Shown here piece by piece: positions 62,400 to 64,000 of a DNA stretch of 64,000 bases; the stretch's first letter is position 1; the number at the start of each line of letters is the position of its first letter. Location of the stretch: contig SAUG01000084.1 in NCBI GenBank assembly GCA_011316305.1, positions 1 to 64,000 on the forward strand, given 5' to 3'. The DNA is from Rusavskia elegans. Its lineage: Eukaryota > Ascomycota > Lecanoromycetes > Teloschistales > Teloschistaceae. The position numbers were made by a program, and so were the translations under genes. The notes under the pieces are model-generated. The model saw only the letters and a program-made list of their open reading frames with translations, did no database searches and was not told the DNA's origin.

Positions 62400-63360
62400 G
62401 TCGATTAATCTCTCGTTAATATTCGTTCAACATTCAATTAACTACGAGTTACTCTTTTAACTTAAATAAATATTAGTAAGTAAAATAAGCGAACCTATAG
62501 ATTACGTAATTCTCTAGTCTAATCCGTCGATTCTAGAACTCTAGCTACTCTATAGAGGCCGTAAAAATCGGATAAAAATTTCAAAAAAAGAGATTTTCGC
62601 GGGATTCGAACTCTGAATTACTTAGTAATCAAGATTCTACTTAGGCGAGATTCAAGAGAATTACGTAATATAGAATTGAACTATCTATCTAATCTATATT
62701 AATACTACTACTAAAATAATAAAATATATAGATTTTAATTATTTATATTTAATTTTTTTAATAGTAATAAATAAAACTTTCTATTAACTTTCTATTAACT
62801 TTTTATCAACTTTCTATTAACTTTTAATTAACTGTTAATTTTATCGAACTATTTATTAAATTATAATTAATAGCGAATTTATTTCAATTTTATATTATTT
62901 TAAACTGGATATTATACGAAAACTATAGATTAATTAAAGTTATTAGTTAATATATTATTAAATATCTATTATATTAAATTAAAAGTTAATATTTCTTTAA
63001 TTTTCAGTTAATATCTTGTTTTTTCCAATTTTAAATCGACAAGTTGTCGATATATTGTCGTAGGACAGACGGTTGCCACTAAGATAATTTCAATAAAAAT
63101 AATAATTTCAATCGTTTGATTTCGACGATTAAAACGATTGTTATATCTACGATAGTAGCGAAATTTAAAATAAAAATAGATAATTTAACTTCTATTACTT
63201 CGATTAATAAAACTCCTATAATATATATTCATCGAATTTTATTTTTAAAAAAACAAAGATTAAAGAAAATAAAGTTATTTATTTAAAGAAATCAAATAAA
63301 ATCTTATTAAATTAACCAAAGAGTCTCTAAACGAGATGAAAATAAAACGTTTTCTATTTA

Positions 63361-64000
63361 ATTGATTTGCTTAATCGCTACGCTTGCGATCGAGCTATTC
63401 GATAAACAGTATCTAAGTAGCGTTTCATCGAGTAAAACCAAATGAAACTCGGACCCCTGCGAATCTGCAGATCTAACAATCATTCAGGGCGTATTCATGA
63501 TTGGACCCTGAGCGACAGGGACACATTCGTAGAAACACCTCACTCTCTGCGAGGTGACCCCTCGAGCTAACCAACCATCAACTATTCGATTGGTCACCAA
63601 TCTGCTTTCCTAAACCTCTTGCAGTAATCGAAAAGGGTATCAATTTCTGTCGGTCCAAGGGAGGTATCTACATTTAGATCACAGCTGCTGCAACCAATTG
63701 CGATCACGGTCGTTCAACTCCTCAGTAATCGTCACCGCGACTGATCACTTCCTTGACTGTTGGCCGCAGAAGAATTGTCTGAAACTTCCGTCAGCATTTC
63801 ACATGTTCGTGTGTTGGTGGGATACTGACATGCTCAAATTGCGCTGTATGCGAGCCTTTGACGTCGCACAAAGGAGGGTACGCTTCGACCATGCCACTTG
63901 ATACTAGGTTGTTCAGCTGTAAAAAGTCAGCTCAGGCTTGTTCGCTATACAGATTCGTCTGGCCCTTACACCAAGAAGGTACTTTTCGTGTCCTAGTCGG
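63361..64000. other. Return to normal composition; no gene seen
   Basis: From about 63,400 CA and TG return to normal frequency. The 67-codon open frame at 63,698-63,901 has no recognisable motif. I see no gene, RNA or repeat to the end of the window. Confidence 0.5.

Larger units (their letters stand above)
29090..63360. other. RIP-mutated AT-rich block (AT isochore) of degenerate transposons
   Basis: Base composition changes abruptly near 29.1 kb and again near 63.4 kb. Inside, CA and TG are almost missing (one of each in 30,001-30,180) while TA is abundant and CG is kept; this is the mark of C-to-T change at CpA on both strands, i.e. RIP. Remnants of retroelement proteins are readable only through many in-frame TAA/TAG stops. 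No intact gene, tRNA or rRNA is convincing. Unassigned stretches over 300 bases: 29,803-31,239; 45,480-47,187; 48,758-49,027; 55,981-56,878; 57,562-59,990; 61,360-63,360. Confidence 0.93.

Noticed and set aside
62590..62660. B-box-like sequence on the minus strand resembling a tRNA
   Set aside because: The T-arm halves do not pair and no acceptor stem can be built.
29090..63360. CRISPR array, rRNA cluster or telomere repeats in the AT-rich block
   Set aside because: No regularly spaced identical repeats, no rRNA-like conserved GC-rich sequence and no TTAGGG arrays were seen.
63698..63901. 67-codon frame near the right end
   Set aside because: No motif, no homologous feel and no clear start; insufficient to call a gene.

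Overview
The window is nuclear DNA from a filamentous ascomycete (Pezizomycotina). Evidence: compact genes with 45-110 bp introns carrying fungal donors (gtatgt, gtacgt) and CTGAC/CTAAC-type branch sites, fungal versions of Crz1, the Cdc10/AspD septin, Rud3, Avt2 and Rad52, and a sharply bounded AT-rich block bearing the signature of repeat-induced point mutation (RIP). Strong RIP plus AT isochores suggests Dothideomycetes; that placement is an inference.

Layout. Bases 1-47 are a pure G run, probably a sequencing artefact. From 1.8 to 29.0 kb lies a gene-dense arm with 13 protein genes: a Crz1-type zinc-finger factor (+), the AspD/Cdc10 septin (+), guanylate kinase (-), a Rud3-like golgin (-), methionyl-tRNA synthetase (+), a small probable mitochondrial protein (+), a secreted aspartic protease with a Ser/Thr-rich and possibly GPI-anchored tail (+), an Avt2-like amino-acid transporter with 11 exons including three microexons (+), a long disordered protein of unknown function (+), Rad52 (-), a UBA-zinc finger-UBX protein (-), a VAP/Scs2 ER protein (+) and the sphingolipid delta-4 desaturase (-). 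Exon boundaries were worked out by hand from splice signals and reading-frame continuity. These are mostly housekeeping genes with no obvious shared pathway; Rud3, VAP, the desaturase and the septin all act in membrane traffic, lipid or cortex biology.

From about 29.1 to 63.4 kb the sequence becomes extremely AT-rich, with CA and TG dinucleotides nearly absent and CG retained. No intact gene remains. The block is a nested graveyard of transposons: a family with a 410-bp LTR (31.8-39.75 kb; one part carrying gag remains, another pol remains), a second Ty3/gypsy lineage (40.2-44.6 kb) interrupted by DNA transposons, a chromodomain Ty3/gypsy element with two exactly 500-bp LTRs (49.27-55.98 kb), four copies of a 160-bp hAT-type MITE (three with perfect 8-bp target duplications), related 396/444-bp elements, an inverted pair of about 1.57-kb elements, and a 606-bp insertion that is visibly less mutated than its surroundings. 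Ordinary base composition returns at about 63.4 kb, where no gene is evident.

The least expected items are the hAT MITE family with target duplications preserved in RIPped DNA, the less-RIPped nested insertion, a foldback MITE just upstream of the septin gene, two probable GC-AG introns about 1.8 kb apart (one of which decides whether the protease keeps its tail), and the microexons in the transporter.
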